Shown one piece after another: positions 36,792-45,187 of a stretch of 64,000 bases of DNA. The stretch spans positions 496,001 through 560,000 of the forward strand of contig NZ_JAKLTO010000001.1 of the NCBI RefSeq assembly GCF_022012335.1, in the 5' to 3' direction. The notes below the pieces were generated by a model. It saw only the letters and a program-made list of their open reading frames with translations. It searched no databases and was not told where the DNA came from. The first letter of the stretch is position 1, and every line of letters begins with the position of its first letter. The position numbers and the translations under genes are program-made. The stretch comes from Flavobacterium sp. SM15. Its GTDB lineage: Bacteria; Bacteroidota; Bacteroidia; Flavobacteriales; Flavobacteriaceae.

Positions 36792-37055
36792 ATGCAGCCA
36801 CTTTTCGTTTATCTTCTGGTTATCAATTGCATTGCGTTTCTGGCTAATGGAACCGACAAACTTCTGGCGACCCGCCAAAAAAGACGCATTCCCGAACGAA
36901 GTTTGCTAGGATTAGCGCTTCTCGGTGGAAGTGTTGGTGCAGGACTTGCGATGCTTTTGTTTCGGCACAAAACGGCCAAGAAAAGTTATCTTTTACTCTT
37001 CTTTGGAATTGTAGTTATACAGTTAATTGGTTTGTATTTTTATTTCAGAAATTAA
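36792..37055 (+). CDS. DUF1294 family small membrane protein
   Basis: The 87-residue protein has three short membrane segments and the DUF1294 core NGTDKLLATRQKRRIPERSLLGLALLGG, with H-KT-K-Y further on. The function is unknown; some members are fused to cold-shock domains. It ends 4 bp inside the convergent cation-efflux gene (overlapping TAA stops). Confidence 0.8.
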   Translation: MQPLFVYLLVINCIAFLANGTDKLLATRQKRRIPERSLLGLALLGGSVGAGLAMLLFRHKTAKKSYLLLFFGIVVIQLIGLYFYFRN

Positions 37056-37963
37056 TCCTGCACAATAAAGTCTTTCGGATCTTCCTTACTGAATTCGGGC
37101 TGGATGTTCACGTGGTTAATGCCGAATTTCTCATACAGCACTTCCTCTACTTCATGCAACAAAATATTGAAATCAGTCATACGAATGTCTTCCGAACAAT
37201 CCAAGTGGGCTTCCAAGTGCAGTTCTTCTTCGTTTAAATGCCAAACATGGATGTGGTGCAATTTATTGATGCCGGGAATTTTATGCACTTCACGCACAAT
37301 TTCTTTAATATCGATGTGTTCTGGTGTGAAAAGCATAAGCATTTTGGTAGATTTTACCAGTAAATCGGTTCCAACGATGATAAGATAAATCGCGATGATT
37401 AAGGTCATGACGCTGTCAATCCAGTAAATCTGGAAATACTTCATCAGTAAACCACCCACCAAAACCGCCACCGAAGCCATCATATCGGTCAGTAAATGCA
37501 AATACGCCGATTTCATGTTCAGGTTATGATCGGCATCTTTTTTCAATACCAATACCGAAATTCCGTTGGCTACAATTCCTAACAACGCAAGCCAAATTAC
37601 TGTATCGGAAGCAATTTCCTTAGGTTCGAAAAAACGCATCACCGCTTCATAAACCAAATAAATTGCTACAAGTACCAAGGTAAACGCATTGACAAAGGCA
37701 GCAATCAATTCGGCACGCTTTAAGCCAAAAGTTTGATTAATAGAAGCCTTTCTTCGGGACAATTTATGAGCCACATAACTGAAAACCAAAGACAGCACAT
37801 CGCTGAAGTTGTGCAACGCATCGGAAATCAGGGCCAAACTTCCTGAGACAATTCCTCCTACCACCTGCGCCAAGGTAATGACCGCGTTAAGGAAAATCGA
37901 GATGATGAGGTTCTTGCCCTCCACATTGTGTTTGTGAATACGATGGTTGTGCGTGTGCTCCAT
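37052..37963 (-). CDS. Cation diffusion facilitator (CzcD/ZitB-like)
   Basis: The 303-residue metal exporter has six membrane helices and a His-rich N-terminus (HTHNHRIHKHN). It carries the two metal-site motifs DALHNFSDVLSL in helix 2 and HLLTDMMASV in helix 5, and a C-terminal cytoplasmic domain with HHIHVWHLNEEELHLEAH. The family pushes Zn2+ or related ions out in exchange for protons. Metal specificity cannot be read; Zn is most likely. Its 3' end overlaps DUF1294. Confidence 0.9.
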   Translation of the reverse strand: MEHTHNHRIHKHNVEGKNLIISIFLNAVITLAQVVGGIVSGSLALISDALHNFSDVLSLVFSYVAHKLSRRKASINQTFGLKRAELIAAFVNAFTLVLVAIYLVYEAVMRFFEPKEIASDTVIWLALLGIVANGISVLVLKKDADHNLNMKSAYLHLLTDMMASVAVLVGGLLMKYFQIYWIDSVMTLIIAIYLIIVGTDLLVKSTKMLMLFTPEHIDIKEIVREVHKIPGINKLHHIHVWHLNEEELHLEAHLDCSEDIRMTDFNILLHEVEEVLYEKFGINHVNIQPEFSKEDPKDFIVQD

Positions 37964-37978
37964 AGCTTAAAATATTGG

Positions 37979-38011
37979 AAAAAAAATCCGATTCTTTTTA
38001 AAAATCGGATT
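37979..38011 (-). terminator. Terminator of rpiB
   Basis: On the minus strand AATCCGATT pairs with AATCGGATT, followed by a T-run. It separates rpiB from the CDF gene. Confidence 0.75.
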
Positions 38012-38025
38012 AGGTATATTTTGGG

Positions 38026-38457
38026 TTATTGACAGGCAATTTTGTTTACTCGTGTGGCATGTCTGCCGCCTTCAAAATCTGTGGTTAAAAACGTTTCCAC
38101 CATTTCCACTGCTTGTTTGATGTTGGTGTAACGCGCCGGAATACTGATAATGTTCGCATCGTTGTGCTGACGCGCCAAAGCCGCAATCTCATTAATCCAA
38201 CAAAGTGCTGCGCGAACGCCTTGATGTTTGTTGGCCGTGATGGCAATCCCGTTACCGCTTCCGCAGATGATGATGCCGAAATTGGCTTTACCGGTTTCCA
38301 CATCAGTGGCTACTGCGTGACCGAAATCGGGGTAATCCACACTGTCAAACGTATCGGTTCCGTGGTTAAGTACCGTATGTCCTTTTTCTTCTAAATGTTT
38401 TACAATCGCCGCTTTGTAATCTGGTCCGGCGTGGTCGTTTCCGATTGAAATAATCAT
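38026..38457 (-). CDS. rpiB: Ribose-5-phosphate isomerase B
   Basis: The 143-residue enzyme interconverts ribose-5-phosphate and ribulose-5-phosphate. It shows the N-terminal SIGNDHAGPDYK, the anion-hole segment GIIICGSGNGIAIT (with the catalytic Cys) and the C-terminal RYTNIKQAVEMVETFL. DHAG corresponds to the family's DHAG signature. Length is normal. It follows the DUF2007 gene by 36 bp, and a -7 element lies between them, so it may have its own promoter. Confidence 0.95.
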   Translation of the reverse strand: MIISIGNDHAGPDYKAAIVKHLEEKGHTVLNHGTDTFDSVDYPDFGHAVATDVETGKANFGIIICGSGNGIAITANKHQGVRAALCWINEIAALARQHNDANIISIPARYTNIKQAVEMVETFLTTDFEGGRHATRVNKIACQ

Positions 38458-38483
38458 GGTAGTTGTGTTGTTTTTGTTTGCTG

Positions 38484-38491
38484 CAAAGGTA
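38484..38491 (-). promoter_or_regulatory. Candidate -7 element of rpiB
   Basis: On the minus strand this reads TACCTTTG (TAnnTTTG), 26 bp before the rpiB start; it overlaps the 3' boundary of the DUF2007 gene. Confidence 0.45.
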
Positions 38492-38493
38492 AT

Positions 38494-38733
38494 TCAAACG
38501 ATTTTCAAATTCGAATCGTCGCTCAATTTTTTAACAATTTCTTTAGCTGCTTCCACATCTTCGCGATGCACTTTTAATTTAATACCTCCTAAAGCCTGCG
38601 AATACATCGGGACGATGTTCATCATGGTTTCATTTTCAAAGAAATACTCGATTTCGGCTTGGTCCAATAAATGTTTGAGCACGGTAATTTGGTGCGGATA
38701 ATCGAAAACGGCCACAGTTACAAAATTGTTCAT
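38494..38733 (-). CDS. DUF2007 (putative signal-transducing) family protein
   Basis: The 79-residue protein has the DUF2007 pattern: an N-terminal hydrophobic strand, VLKHLLDQAEIEYFFENE and GGIKLKVHREDVEAAKEIVKKL. This small alpha/beta fold is common in Bacteroidota, and its function is not established. No membrane segment or signal peptide is present. It is transcribed in the same direction as rpiB. Confidence 0.75.
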   Translation of the reverse strand: MNNFVTVAVFDYPHQITVLKHLLDQAEIEYFFENETMMNIVPMYSQALGGIKLKVHREDVEAAKEIVKKLSDDSNLKIV

Positions 38734-38843
38734 AGTAATTGTTTGGTTAAAGATACGAAAGTTATTTTTTCCATAATTCTAACGCGTAAATTCTGATTTG
38801 TTATTTGTTATTCGTAATTTTCAGCAATAATAGAAAGAGAAAA

Positions 38844-41021
38844 ATGAGTAAGAAGTTTCACAAAGCCGGAAAAAAACAACAGGATTTTTCCGCAAAGATT
38901 TTTAAGATTTTAGCACAAGACCCCAATAAAACCTTCAATTACAAACAAATAGCGGCAGCGTTAGAATTAAACGACACCAAAAGCCGTAACGAAATCATTA
39001 AAGAATTAGGTTATCTGACTTCCAAAGAGAAGATTCAGGAAGTAGAACGCGGCAAATATAAAATCATCGCCAAAACCGAATATTATGAAGGTACTGTTGA
39101 CATGACCAGCCGCAAAACCGGTTATTTGGTGTGCCCGGATCTGGAACACGATGTGTTCATTCCGTTCCAGAACCTCAACCATGCCTTGGATGGGGACAAA
39201 GTACGGGCTTATGTTTACAACCGAAGAAGTTCCCGCCGTCCCGAAGCCGAAGTGCTTGAGATCCTGGAACGTGCCAAAACCGAATTCGTAGGGGTAATTG
39301 ACATCCAGAAAAATTTCGCCTTTTTAACCACGGCCAACGCTAAAATGTACACCGATATCTTCATCCCTAAAGACAAAATAGGCGAGGCACAAAACGGAGA
39401 TGTAGTTTTAGTAAAGATGCAGGACTGGCCGAAAAAAGCCGACAGCCCGTTTGGAGAAGTAATCAAAGTTCTGGGTAAACCGGGCGAACACGATACCGAG
39501 ATTCATGCGATTTTGGCTGAATACGGTTTGCCGTACGATTTCCCGATTGAAGTAGAAACTTTTGCTAAAAAACTGGATACGTCCATCACGGCAGAAGAAA
39601 TTGCCAAACGCCGTGATATGCGCGATACTTTAACGTTTACCATCGACCCGAAAGATGCTAAAGATTTTGACGATGCGCTTTCCTTCAAAGTCTTAGAAAA
39701 CGGGAATTACGAAATCGGAATCCATATTGCCGACGTTTCGCATTATGTACAAGAAGGTACTATTTTAGAAGAAGAAGCTTATAAGCGCGCCACTTCTGTG
39801 TATTTGGTAGACAGAGTCGTGCCGATGTTGCCGGAAGTGCTGAGTAATTTCGCTTGTTCGTTACGTCCGCACGAGGAAAAATATACCTTTTCTGCAGTTT
39901 TTGAATTGAATAATAAAGCCGAATTACTAAACCAGTGGTTTGGAAGAACCGTGATTTATTCCGATCAGCGTTTTGCGTATGAAGAGGCGCAACACATCAT
40001 CGAAACGAAAGGTGATGTTATTCCGTCTGAAATCTCTTTAACAGGTGCGGAATATCAAGTTCCTTCAGCAATTGTGGAAGCTACCTTAAAATTAGACGAA
40101 TTAGCCAAAATCATGCGAAGAAAACGTATGGCTAACGGAGCAATTTCGTTTGACAAAGTAGAAGTGAAGTTCAAATTGGATGACAACGACGAGCCGGTAG
40201 GTGTGTACTTCAAAGTAGCTAAAGATGCGAATCACTTAATTGAGGAATTCATGTTGTTGGCCAATCGAAAAGTGGCGGAGTTCATCGGTAAACAGAAAAA
40301 AACCTTTGTCTACCGTATCCACGACGAGCCGAACGAAGATAAATTAATCAACCTGCAAACGGTAATCGCGAAATTCGGTTACAGCCTGAACTTTAAGTCG
40401 CGCGAGAGTATTTCCAAATCGTTGAACACCTTACTGGAAGATGTGAACGGGAAAAAAGAGCAGAATTTAGTCGATACTTTAGCCATCCGAAGCATGAGTA
40501 AAGCGGTCTATTCAACAGAGAACATTGGTCATTATGGATTAGCATTTGATTATTATTCCCATTTCACTTCGCCAATCCGACGTTATCCCGATGTAATGGC
40601 ACACCGTTTGTTGCAGCATTATTTAGACGGTGGAAAAAGCGTAAGCGAAGAAGATTATGAAGAAAAATGCGTGCATTCCTCCCAAATGGAAGGTATGGCT
40701 GCCAACGCCGAGCGTGATTCAGTAAAATATATGCAGGTGAAATACATGCAGGATCATAAAGACCAGGAGTTTTTGGGCGTGATTTCCGGAGTAACCGAAT
40801 GGGGAATTTATGTGGAAATCATCGAAAACAAATGTGAAGGTATGGTACGCATCCGTGAAATAAAAGACGATTATTATACGTTTGATGAAAAACAATATGC
40901 TTTGGTAGGTGAACTATCCCACAATATTTTACAATTAGGCGATGAGGTTTACGTTAAAGTTAAAAACGCCGATTTAGTAAAAAAACAACTCGATTTCCAT
41001 TTTATAAGAAGAAACGAATGA
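38844..41021 (+). CDS. rnr: Ribonuclease R
   Basis: The 725-residue 3'-5' exoribonuclease starts at ATG 38844; the 13 codons upstream from 38805 are not conserved-looking. It has an N-terminal winged-helix segment (residues about 10-70) and cold-shock-type domains (FVGVIDIQKNFAFLTT). The RNB catalytic domain shows the metal-binding DPKDAKDFDDALSF near residue 268 and YSHFTSPIRRYPDV. The C-terminal S1 domain contains GVISGVTEWGIYVEI. It heads a small unit with the membrane protein at 41029 and the GIN-domain gene. Confidence 0.95.
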   Translation: MSKKFHKAGKKQQDFSAKIFKILAQDPNKTFNYKQIAAALELNDTKSRNEIIKELGYLTSKEKIQEVERGKYKIIAKTEYYEGTVDMTSRKTGYLVCPDLEHDVFIPFQNLNHALDGDKVRAYVYNRRSSRRPEAEVLEILERAKTEFVGVIDIQKNFAFLTTANAKMYTDIFIPKDKIGEAQNGDVVLVKMQDWPKKADSPFGEVIKVLGKPGEHDTEIHAILAEYGLPYDFPIEVETFAKKLDTSITAEEIAKRRDMRDTLTFTIDPKDAKDFDDALSFKVLENGNYEIGIHIADVSHYVQEGTILEEEAYKRATSVYLVDRVVPMLPEVLSNFACSLRPHEEKYTFSAVFELNNKAELLNQWFGRTVIYSDQRFAYEEAQHIIETKGDVIPSEISLTGAEYQVPSAIVEATLKLDELAKIMRRKRMANGAISFDKVEVKFKLDDNDEPVGVYFKVAKDANHLIEEFMLLANRKVAEFIGKQKKTFVYRIHDEPNEDKLINLQTVIAKFGYSLNFKSRESISKSLNTLLEDVNGKKEQNLVDTLAIRSMSKAVYSTENIGHYGLAFDYYSHFTSPIRRYPDVMAHRLLQHYLDGGKSVSEEDYEEKCVHSSQMEGMAANAERDSVKYMQVKYMQDHKDQEFLGVISGVTEWGIYVEIIENKCEGMVRIREIKDDYYTFDEKQYALVGELSHNILQLGDEVYVKVKNADLVKKQLDFHFIRRNE

Positions 41022-41028
41022 TTCCGTT

Positions 41029-41325
41029 ATGAAAAAAATTATACACAATATTGTAAAAAACATCTCGGTTTTTAACTGTATCGGAATTGCTATTTTGGCT
41101 TATTCCCTGTTTAAGATTGTTACTTATAATCCGGAGAATTCCAATCATGAACTCTTCAGTGCTTTATTAATTGTTTTTTTATTGTGTGCCATTCCTTTTT
41201 TATTATTTGATTTAATCATGAAAAAGATCATCACAAACCGACTCTTATTAAATTTCATGCAGTTTTTGATTGTCGTGGTTTTGTCCATCATCTTTTATTT
41301 TAAATATTCAGATTCCTTATTTTAA
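41029..41325 (+). CDS. Hypothetical three-helix membrane protein
   Basis: I do not recognise this 98-residue protein. It has three hydrophobic segments (residues about 10-32, 42-65 and 74-95) joined by short charged loops. It starts 7 bp after rnr and ends 5 bp before the GIN-domain gene, so it is probably in one transcript with both. No motif points to a function. Confidence 0.6.
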   Translation: MKKIIHNIVKNISVFNCIGIAILAYSLFKIVTYNPENSNHELFSALLIVFLLCAIPFLLFDLIMKKIITNRLLLNFMQFLIVVVLSIIFYFKYSDSLF

Positions 41326-41330
41326 TACTT

Positions 41331-42020
41331 ATGAAAAAAATAGCTGTAGCCTTGTTTTTGCTTAGCCAAACAGGTTTTTCCCAAAACAAAATCTCTAAAA
41401 ACGTTGGCGATTTTACCGTGGTTAAAGCGTTTGATAAAATTTCCGTACAACTGGTTCAGGATACCGAAACCAAAGTAGAACTTTCCGGAGACCGCAGTAG
41501 TGAGGTAGAACTGATCAACAAAAACGGAGAACTTAAAATTCGTATGCCACTGAAAGGTTTACTTAAAGGCGAAGAAATTACGGCCATCGTCCATTTTAAA
41601 AAACTAGAGGGAGTAGAGGCCAGTGAAGGAGCTTATGTGTCATGCCCGACAGTGCTTTCTGTCCTTGATTTTAATGCCAATGCTAAAGAAGGTGCTGAAA
41701 TCAAATTAACTTTAGACACCAAAAGAGCCATAGTAAAAGCCAGCTCCGGGGCCACGATTCGTTTGAACGGAAAAGCACAGAATCAAGACATCGTAGTTAC
41801 CGGTGGAGGCACTGTAAAAGCAAGCAGTCTGGAAGGTGAACAAACTGTGGTAGTAGTTAATGCCGGTGGTGAAGCCGATGTAACGGCAACTGAGTTGGTA
41901 GATGCTAAAACCAGAGCTGGAGGAAGTATAACCATTTACGGAAATCCGAAGCAAATCAACCAAAAAACCATTGCCGGCGGAACCATTCGTCAACACAATC
42001 TGTCTAAAAAGACGAATTAA
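41331..42020 (+). CDS. Secreted GIN-domain protein (DUF2807-type)
   Basis: The 229-residue protein has a signal peptide (1-17, FS|Q). It then carries the head-GIN/DUF2807 beta-helix: the start FTVVKAFDKISVQLVQD, alternating Gly/Asn strands, VVTGGGTVKASSL and ITIYGNPKQINQKTIAGGTI. The family is periplasmic or outer-membrane facing and may bind or scaffold polysaccharide, but its function is not settled. It is co-directional with rnr and the small membrane gene, without its own clear promoter. Confidence 0.8.
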   Translation: MKKIAVALFLLSQTGFSQNKISKNVGDFTVVKAFDKISVQLVQDTETKVELSGDRSSEVELINKNGELKIRMPLKGLLKGEEITAIVHFKKLEGVEASEGAYVSCPTVLSVLDFNANAKEGAEIKLTLDTKRAIVKASSGATIRLNGKAQNQDIVVTGGGTVKASSLEGEQTVVVVNAGGEADVTATELVDAKTRAGGSITIYGNPKQINQKTIAGGTIRQHNLSKKTN

Positions 42021-42031
42021 ATTTAAAATTT

Positions 42032-42039
42032 TATCTTTG
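42032..42039 (+). promoter_or_regulatory. Candidate -7 element of the LysE-type gene
   Basis: TATCTTTG fits TAnnTTTG, 19 bp before the ATG at 42059. Confidence 0.5.
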
Positions 42040-42058
42040 TAAGAATAACAGCTTTTGA

Positions 42059-42748
42059 ATGATTAACGACATCCTAACCGGAATTCCTCTTGGGTTCTTT
42101 CTTAGTTTTATGATTGGCCCTGTTTTTTTTGTGCTCATAGAAACCAGTATTACCAAAGGTTTCCGTGCGGCCATGTCGTTTGATTTGGGCGTGGTGATTG
42201 CAGATATCTTCTTTATTGCGGTAGCCTATTTCAGCAGTTATCGATTGATCCAAAGTATTAAAGACGATCCGGCCTTGTTTATTTTTGGCGGAATTATCAT
42301 GTTTACCTATGGATTAATTACCTTTTTAAAACTTCGAAAAGCGCACAAAAACATCGATCCAGACGAGGAAGTAGTGGAAATGATCAAGAAGGACTATTTC
42401 AGCTTGTTCATCAAAGGGTTTCTGCTGAATTTTATCAATATTGGAGTTTTAGGATTCTGGTTGGCCATTATTATCGCTTTCGGCCCAAAACTGGACATGG
42501 ATGCCTCGCGTATGGGGATTTTCTTTTCGGCGGTAATTGGTTCGTATTTGGTTACCGATATCGGAAAAGTATTGTTAGCCAAACAATTAAGACGAAAATT
42601 AACGCCTACCAACATCATCAAAGTAAAAAAAGTAAGCAGTGTTTTACTGATTGTCTTCGGATTGGTCTTAATGCTTCAAGGCTGGTTTCCGGAAGAGAAG
42701 AAGTTTGTGAAAGACACTTTGGAAAAAATTGAAGAAAAAGCACAATAA
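42059..42748 (+). CDS. LysE-family exporter
   Basis: The 229-residue protein has six membrane helices and the LysE/RhtB-type start GIPLGFFLSFMIGPVFFVLIETS, where the G-x-GP motif is kept. LysE-type exporters move amino acids or related solutes out of the cell. The substrate is not known. It is followed by a terminator shared with the convergent phytase-like gene. Confidence 0.85.
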   Translation: MINDILTGIPLGFFLSFMIGPVFFVLIETSITKGFRAAMSFDLGVVIADIFFIAVAYFSSYRLIQSIKDDPALFIFGGIIMFTYGLITFLKLRKAHKNIDPDEEVVEMIKKDYFSLFIKGFLLNFINIGVLGFWLAIIIAFGPKLDMDASRMGIFFSAVIGSYLVTDIGKVLLAKQLRRKLTPTNIIKVKKVSSVLLIVFGLVLMLQGWFPEEKKFVKDTLEKIEEKAQ

Positions 42749-42750
42749 AA

Positions 42751-42778
42751 AAAGCGTTCATTTAGGTGAACGCTTTTC
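42751..42778. terminator. Bidirectional terminator between LysE and phytase-like genes
   Basis: AAAGCGTTCA pairs with TGAACGCTTT; A- and T-runs flank both sides. Confidence 0.8.
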
Positions 42779-42812
42779 TTTTAATAGAATAGAGTAGATT
42801 TGGGAAATCTCT

Positions 42813-44429
42813 TTAGTTCTTTACGATTTTGATTGCTTTTCCATTTACTTGCAAGAAATAAACTCCGCTTTTCAAACTTTCCAGATTCAAGGTGTTCGAC
42901 TGAAGTTTTCCTCTTAAAACCACCGTTCCCAAAACATCTACTACTGAAAAGTCGGGACGTTCTTCAATATTTTCAAGATGAATCACATTTTGAAACGGAT
43001 TCGGATGCACTTGAATTTTCAAATTGTTACCTGTTAAATCGTTGGTTACTAAAACCACATTATTGTTAGGAATATAATTCTGAAGCGCATTTGCTCCGTT
43101 TAATTTGTAAATGAAAAGGGTCGATTTTATGTTGTTTTCTGCGGCAATACCATTTTCCAAAGCTGAAAACTGACCGTAATCGTTGTCGTTACAAATCGCA
43201 ATGGTATTGGCATCGATTATTGTAATTCCTTCCGCTTTATCTAATGTCGTTGGCCAGCCGTTGGCGTGCAAATCGAAAACCAAGGTTTTAAGTACCGGGA
43301 TAATCCAATTAGAGGTTAAATTTGCCGGAGTATCCAGTTCTTCCAAAGTTTTTGAATTGCTGGCGTATGCCAAACCACTCACTACAGGAGTAGCTCCGAC
43401 AATATCAATATGATATAGTTTTTTGATGTTTTGAACTCCACGCGCTCCTTGTTCGATTACCAAAAAGGTAGTGTTGTTGATGGCTTTCAAATCCCCGATT
43501 TTTAAATCTCTTGGACGAATGTCTGAGGAAGTTCCAATCGGTCCTTCATTTACATAAGCAAACATCTGCGTAGTATTGGTTGCTGGGTCAATTTCCAAAA
43601 TTCTATGGATTCGGGAATTCCCTAACGTCCCGCTTCCTGCTGTTCCACTCATATTTTTATAGTACATCGGGCTTTGAATGATGGCGTAAATTTTTCCGTT
43701 GGGCGTAATGGTCAATCCTTCAAAACCACGGTTATTTCTACGAAAAGCAAAAGCCGGATCAATCGCTACGTCTTCAGGATATTGCAAACTGTAAGGAGTA
43801 TAGCGCTTTAAAACCACTCCGTTGGGGTTAACTTTCCAGATCGTTGGCCCTCCTTCTTCACAAATCCAGAAATTTCCTTCGCTGTCAATATCCAATCCTT
43901 CCGAGTCAATCCCCCAAACATCTTTAGCTGCGGTATTGGCATCAAAATCAGCACAATCGGTAACTACACTGGTAGAAGCAACTTCTGCTGCCGTACTTCC
44001 AAAACCGGTTGGGTTGATAAGCCCGGAAACCTCGGTTCCATTAGGTCGCTTTAAAGTAATGGTTTGTAAAATTTGCACTTCATTCCCAACAATTTTGATA
44101 CGCATAATTTTAGGGGCATACGATGGAAAAGCATAAATCTTATCATAGGTTGGTACACAACCTGTAGGATATTGTGCCGAAGTTGTGGCTGATGTATTGG
44201 CATTTGCTGCATCGATATTTACCCCACGGTCGGTCACGATCCAAAATTCGGTTCCGTTTGTGTTTGGGATGTATTGCATAGCGGAAAATCCACCTTCACG
44301 GAAAGTGATTCCCTGAAAAACACCTATAGTGGCTGAGTTTAGGTTTTCATGCGTGCTTTCCAAAGTAATTTGAGCCTGCAATGCGCCAAAGCTTAACATG
44401 CTTAAAGCGAAAAGTACTGTTTTCTTCAT
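42813..44429 (-). CDS. Secreted phytase-like/esterase-like beta-propeller with T9SS tail
   Basis: The 538-residue protein has a signal peptide (1-19, ALQA|Q). The large middle part matches the esterase-like activity of phytase family (PF13449 type), a beta-propeller with PEDVAIDP, GFEGLTITPNGKIYAIIQSPM, and DIDSEGNFWICEE. The C-terminal 70 residues (VHPNPFQNVIHLENI, GVYFLQVNGKAIKIVKN) form a T9SS sorting domain. It should be exported to the surface. The family name reflects homology; phytase activity is not shown. It has its own candidate promoter. Confidence 0.85.
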   Translation of the reverse strand: MKKTVLFALSMLSFGALQAQITLESTHENLNSATIGVFQGITFREGGFSAMQYIPNTNGTEFWIVTDRGVNIDAANANTSATTSAQYPTGCVPTYDKIYAFPSYAPKIMRIKIVGNEVQILQTITLKRPNGTEVSGLINPTGFGSTAAEVASTSVVTDCADFDANTAAKDVWGIDSEGLDIDSEGNFWICEEGGPTIWKVNPNGVVLKRYTPYSLQYPEDVAIDPAFAFRRNNRGFEGLTITPNGKIYAIIQSPMYYKNMSGTAGSGTLGNSRIHRILEIDPATNTTQMFAYVNEGPIGTSSDIRPRDLKIGDLKAINNTTFLVIEQGARGVQNIKKLYHIDIVGATPVVSGLAYASNSKTLEELDTPANLTSNWIIPVLKTLVFDLHANGWPTTLDKAEGITIIDANTIAICNDNDYGQFSALENGIAAENNIKSTLFIYKLNGANALQNYIPNNNVVLVTNDLTGNNLKIQVHPNPFQNVIHLENIEERPDFSVVDVLGTVVLRGKLQSNTLNLESLKSGVYFLQVNGKAIKIVKN

Positions 44430-44454
44430 GGTTAGTAGTTTATTGTATGTGATA

Positions 44455-44462
44455 CAAAACTA
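44455..44462 (-). promoter_or_regulatory. Candidate -7 element of the phytase-like gene
   Basis: On the minus strand this reads TAGTTTTG (TAnnTTTG), 25 bp before the start at 44429. Confidence 0.45.
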
Positions 44463-44576
44463 CTGGTGATGTAAGAAAAAGACGTTTAGCTAAAATCAAC
44501 TTTATATTAATCTTATGCCAGAAAAAAGAGTTTTTAACCTTAAGCTAGATTTAGGGTAAAGATTTGCTAATACCCC

Positions 44577-44605
44577 ATAAAAAAAGCCCTCTTAAAAAGA
44601 GAGCT
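44577..44605 (-). terminator. Terminator after tRNA-Cys
   Basis: On the minus strand AGCTCTCTT pairs with AAGAGGGCT (9 bp, one U-G pair), followed by a T-run. It begins five bases after the tRNA CCA end. Confidence 0.75.
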
Positions 44606-44609
44606 CTTT

Positions 44610-44683
44610 TGGAGGCATCGCCCGGATTCGAACCGGGGTAGACGGTTTTGCAGACCGCTTCCTAGCCACTCGGACACGATGCC
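44610..44683 (-). tRNA. tRNA-Cys (anticodon GCA)
   Basis: On the minus strand it folds as a cloverleaf. The acceptor GGCATCG (44683-44677) pairs with CGATGCC. The anticodon stem GCGGT/ACCGT has loop CTGCAAA, the T-arm is CCCGG TTCGAAT CCGGG, and the discriminator is U. The CCA end is genomically encoded (TGG at 44610-44612 on the + strand). It lies between folB and the phytase-like gene and has a terminator after it. Confidence 0.95.
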
Positions 44684-44741
44684 ATGGTTATGGACGGCAA
44701 ATATAATAATAAATTTCAAATTCCAAATCGGAAAAGCCAAA

Positions 44742-45101
44742 TTAACTGCGGTATTCTTCCATTTGAACAGTAACTGCTTCAACATCACCACCTATAGGCG
44801 GATTGATTTTCGAAACGCTTACAATAATTCGCGATACCTCGGGAAGTTCTTTAAAGGTGCGGGCAATAATTCGCTGTGCCACGTGCTCTAAAAGTTTGGA
44901 ACGGATGGCCATTTCTTCCACTACAATTCGGTTTAAATGAACATAATCCACGGTATCGGCTAATTCATCGGAAAAAGAAGGCTTGCGCAAATCGGTTTTT
45001 ATTTCAAGATCAACCGTATAATCCGAACCTATTTTGCTTTCCTCCACCAAACACCCGTGAAAGGAAAAGGTTCGAATGTTTTTTAATTTAATAATTCCCA
45101 T
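44742..45101 (-). CDS. folB: Dihydroneopterin aldolase
   Basis: The 119-residue enzyme cleaves dihydroneopterin in folate synthesis. It has the N-terminal FSFHGCLVEESKIGSDYTVDLEI, including the usual Glu and Tyr residues, and the C-terminal VSKINPPIGGDVEAVTVQME where KxxPP is diagnostic. Length fits the family. Downstream on the same strand lies tRNA-Cys, about 60 bp away, possibly on the same transcript. Confidence 0.92.
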   Translation of the reverse strand: MGIIKLKNIRTFSFHGCLVEESKIGSDYTVDLEIKTDLRKPSFSDELADTVDYVHLNRIVVEEMAIRSKLLEHVAQRIIARTFKELPEVSRIIVSVSKINPPIGGDVEAVTVQMEEYRS

Positions 45102-45160
45102 AGTTATTGTTAGCAGTCATTTTTCAAATCTTCAAAATTTTCAAATTGACTAATTAAACT

Positions 45161-45168
45161 TATCTTTG
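45161..45168 (+). promoter_or_regulatory. Candidate -7 element of glnS
   Basis: TATCTTTG fits TAnnTTTG, 19 bp before the ATG at 45188. Confidence 0.5.
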
Positions 45169-45187
45169 CTAAAATTACATAAAATCT

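Noticed and set aside
37108..37125. CACGTG in the CDF gene
   Set aside because: The flanking bases do not match a parS arm; it is ordinary coding sequence.
44567..44791. Minus-strand open frame of 74 codons
   Set aside because: It runs through the tRNA-Cys gene and its terminator, so it is a shadow of the RNA gene.
44880..44895. CACGTG in folB
   Set aside because: Only one arm resembles the parS consensus; it lies in coding sequence far from the cluster.
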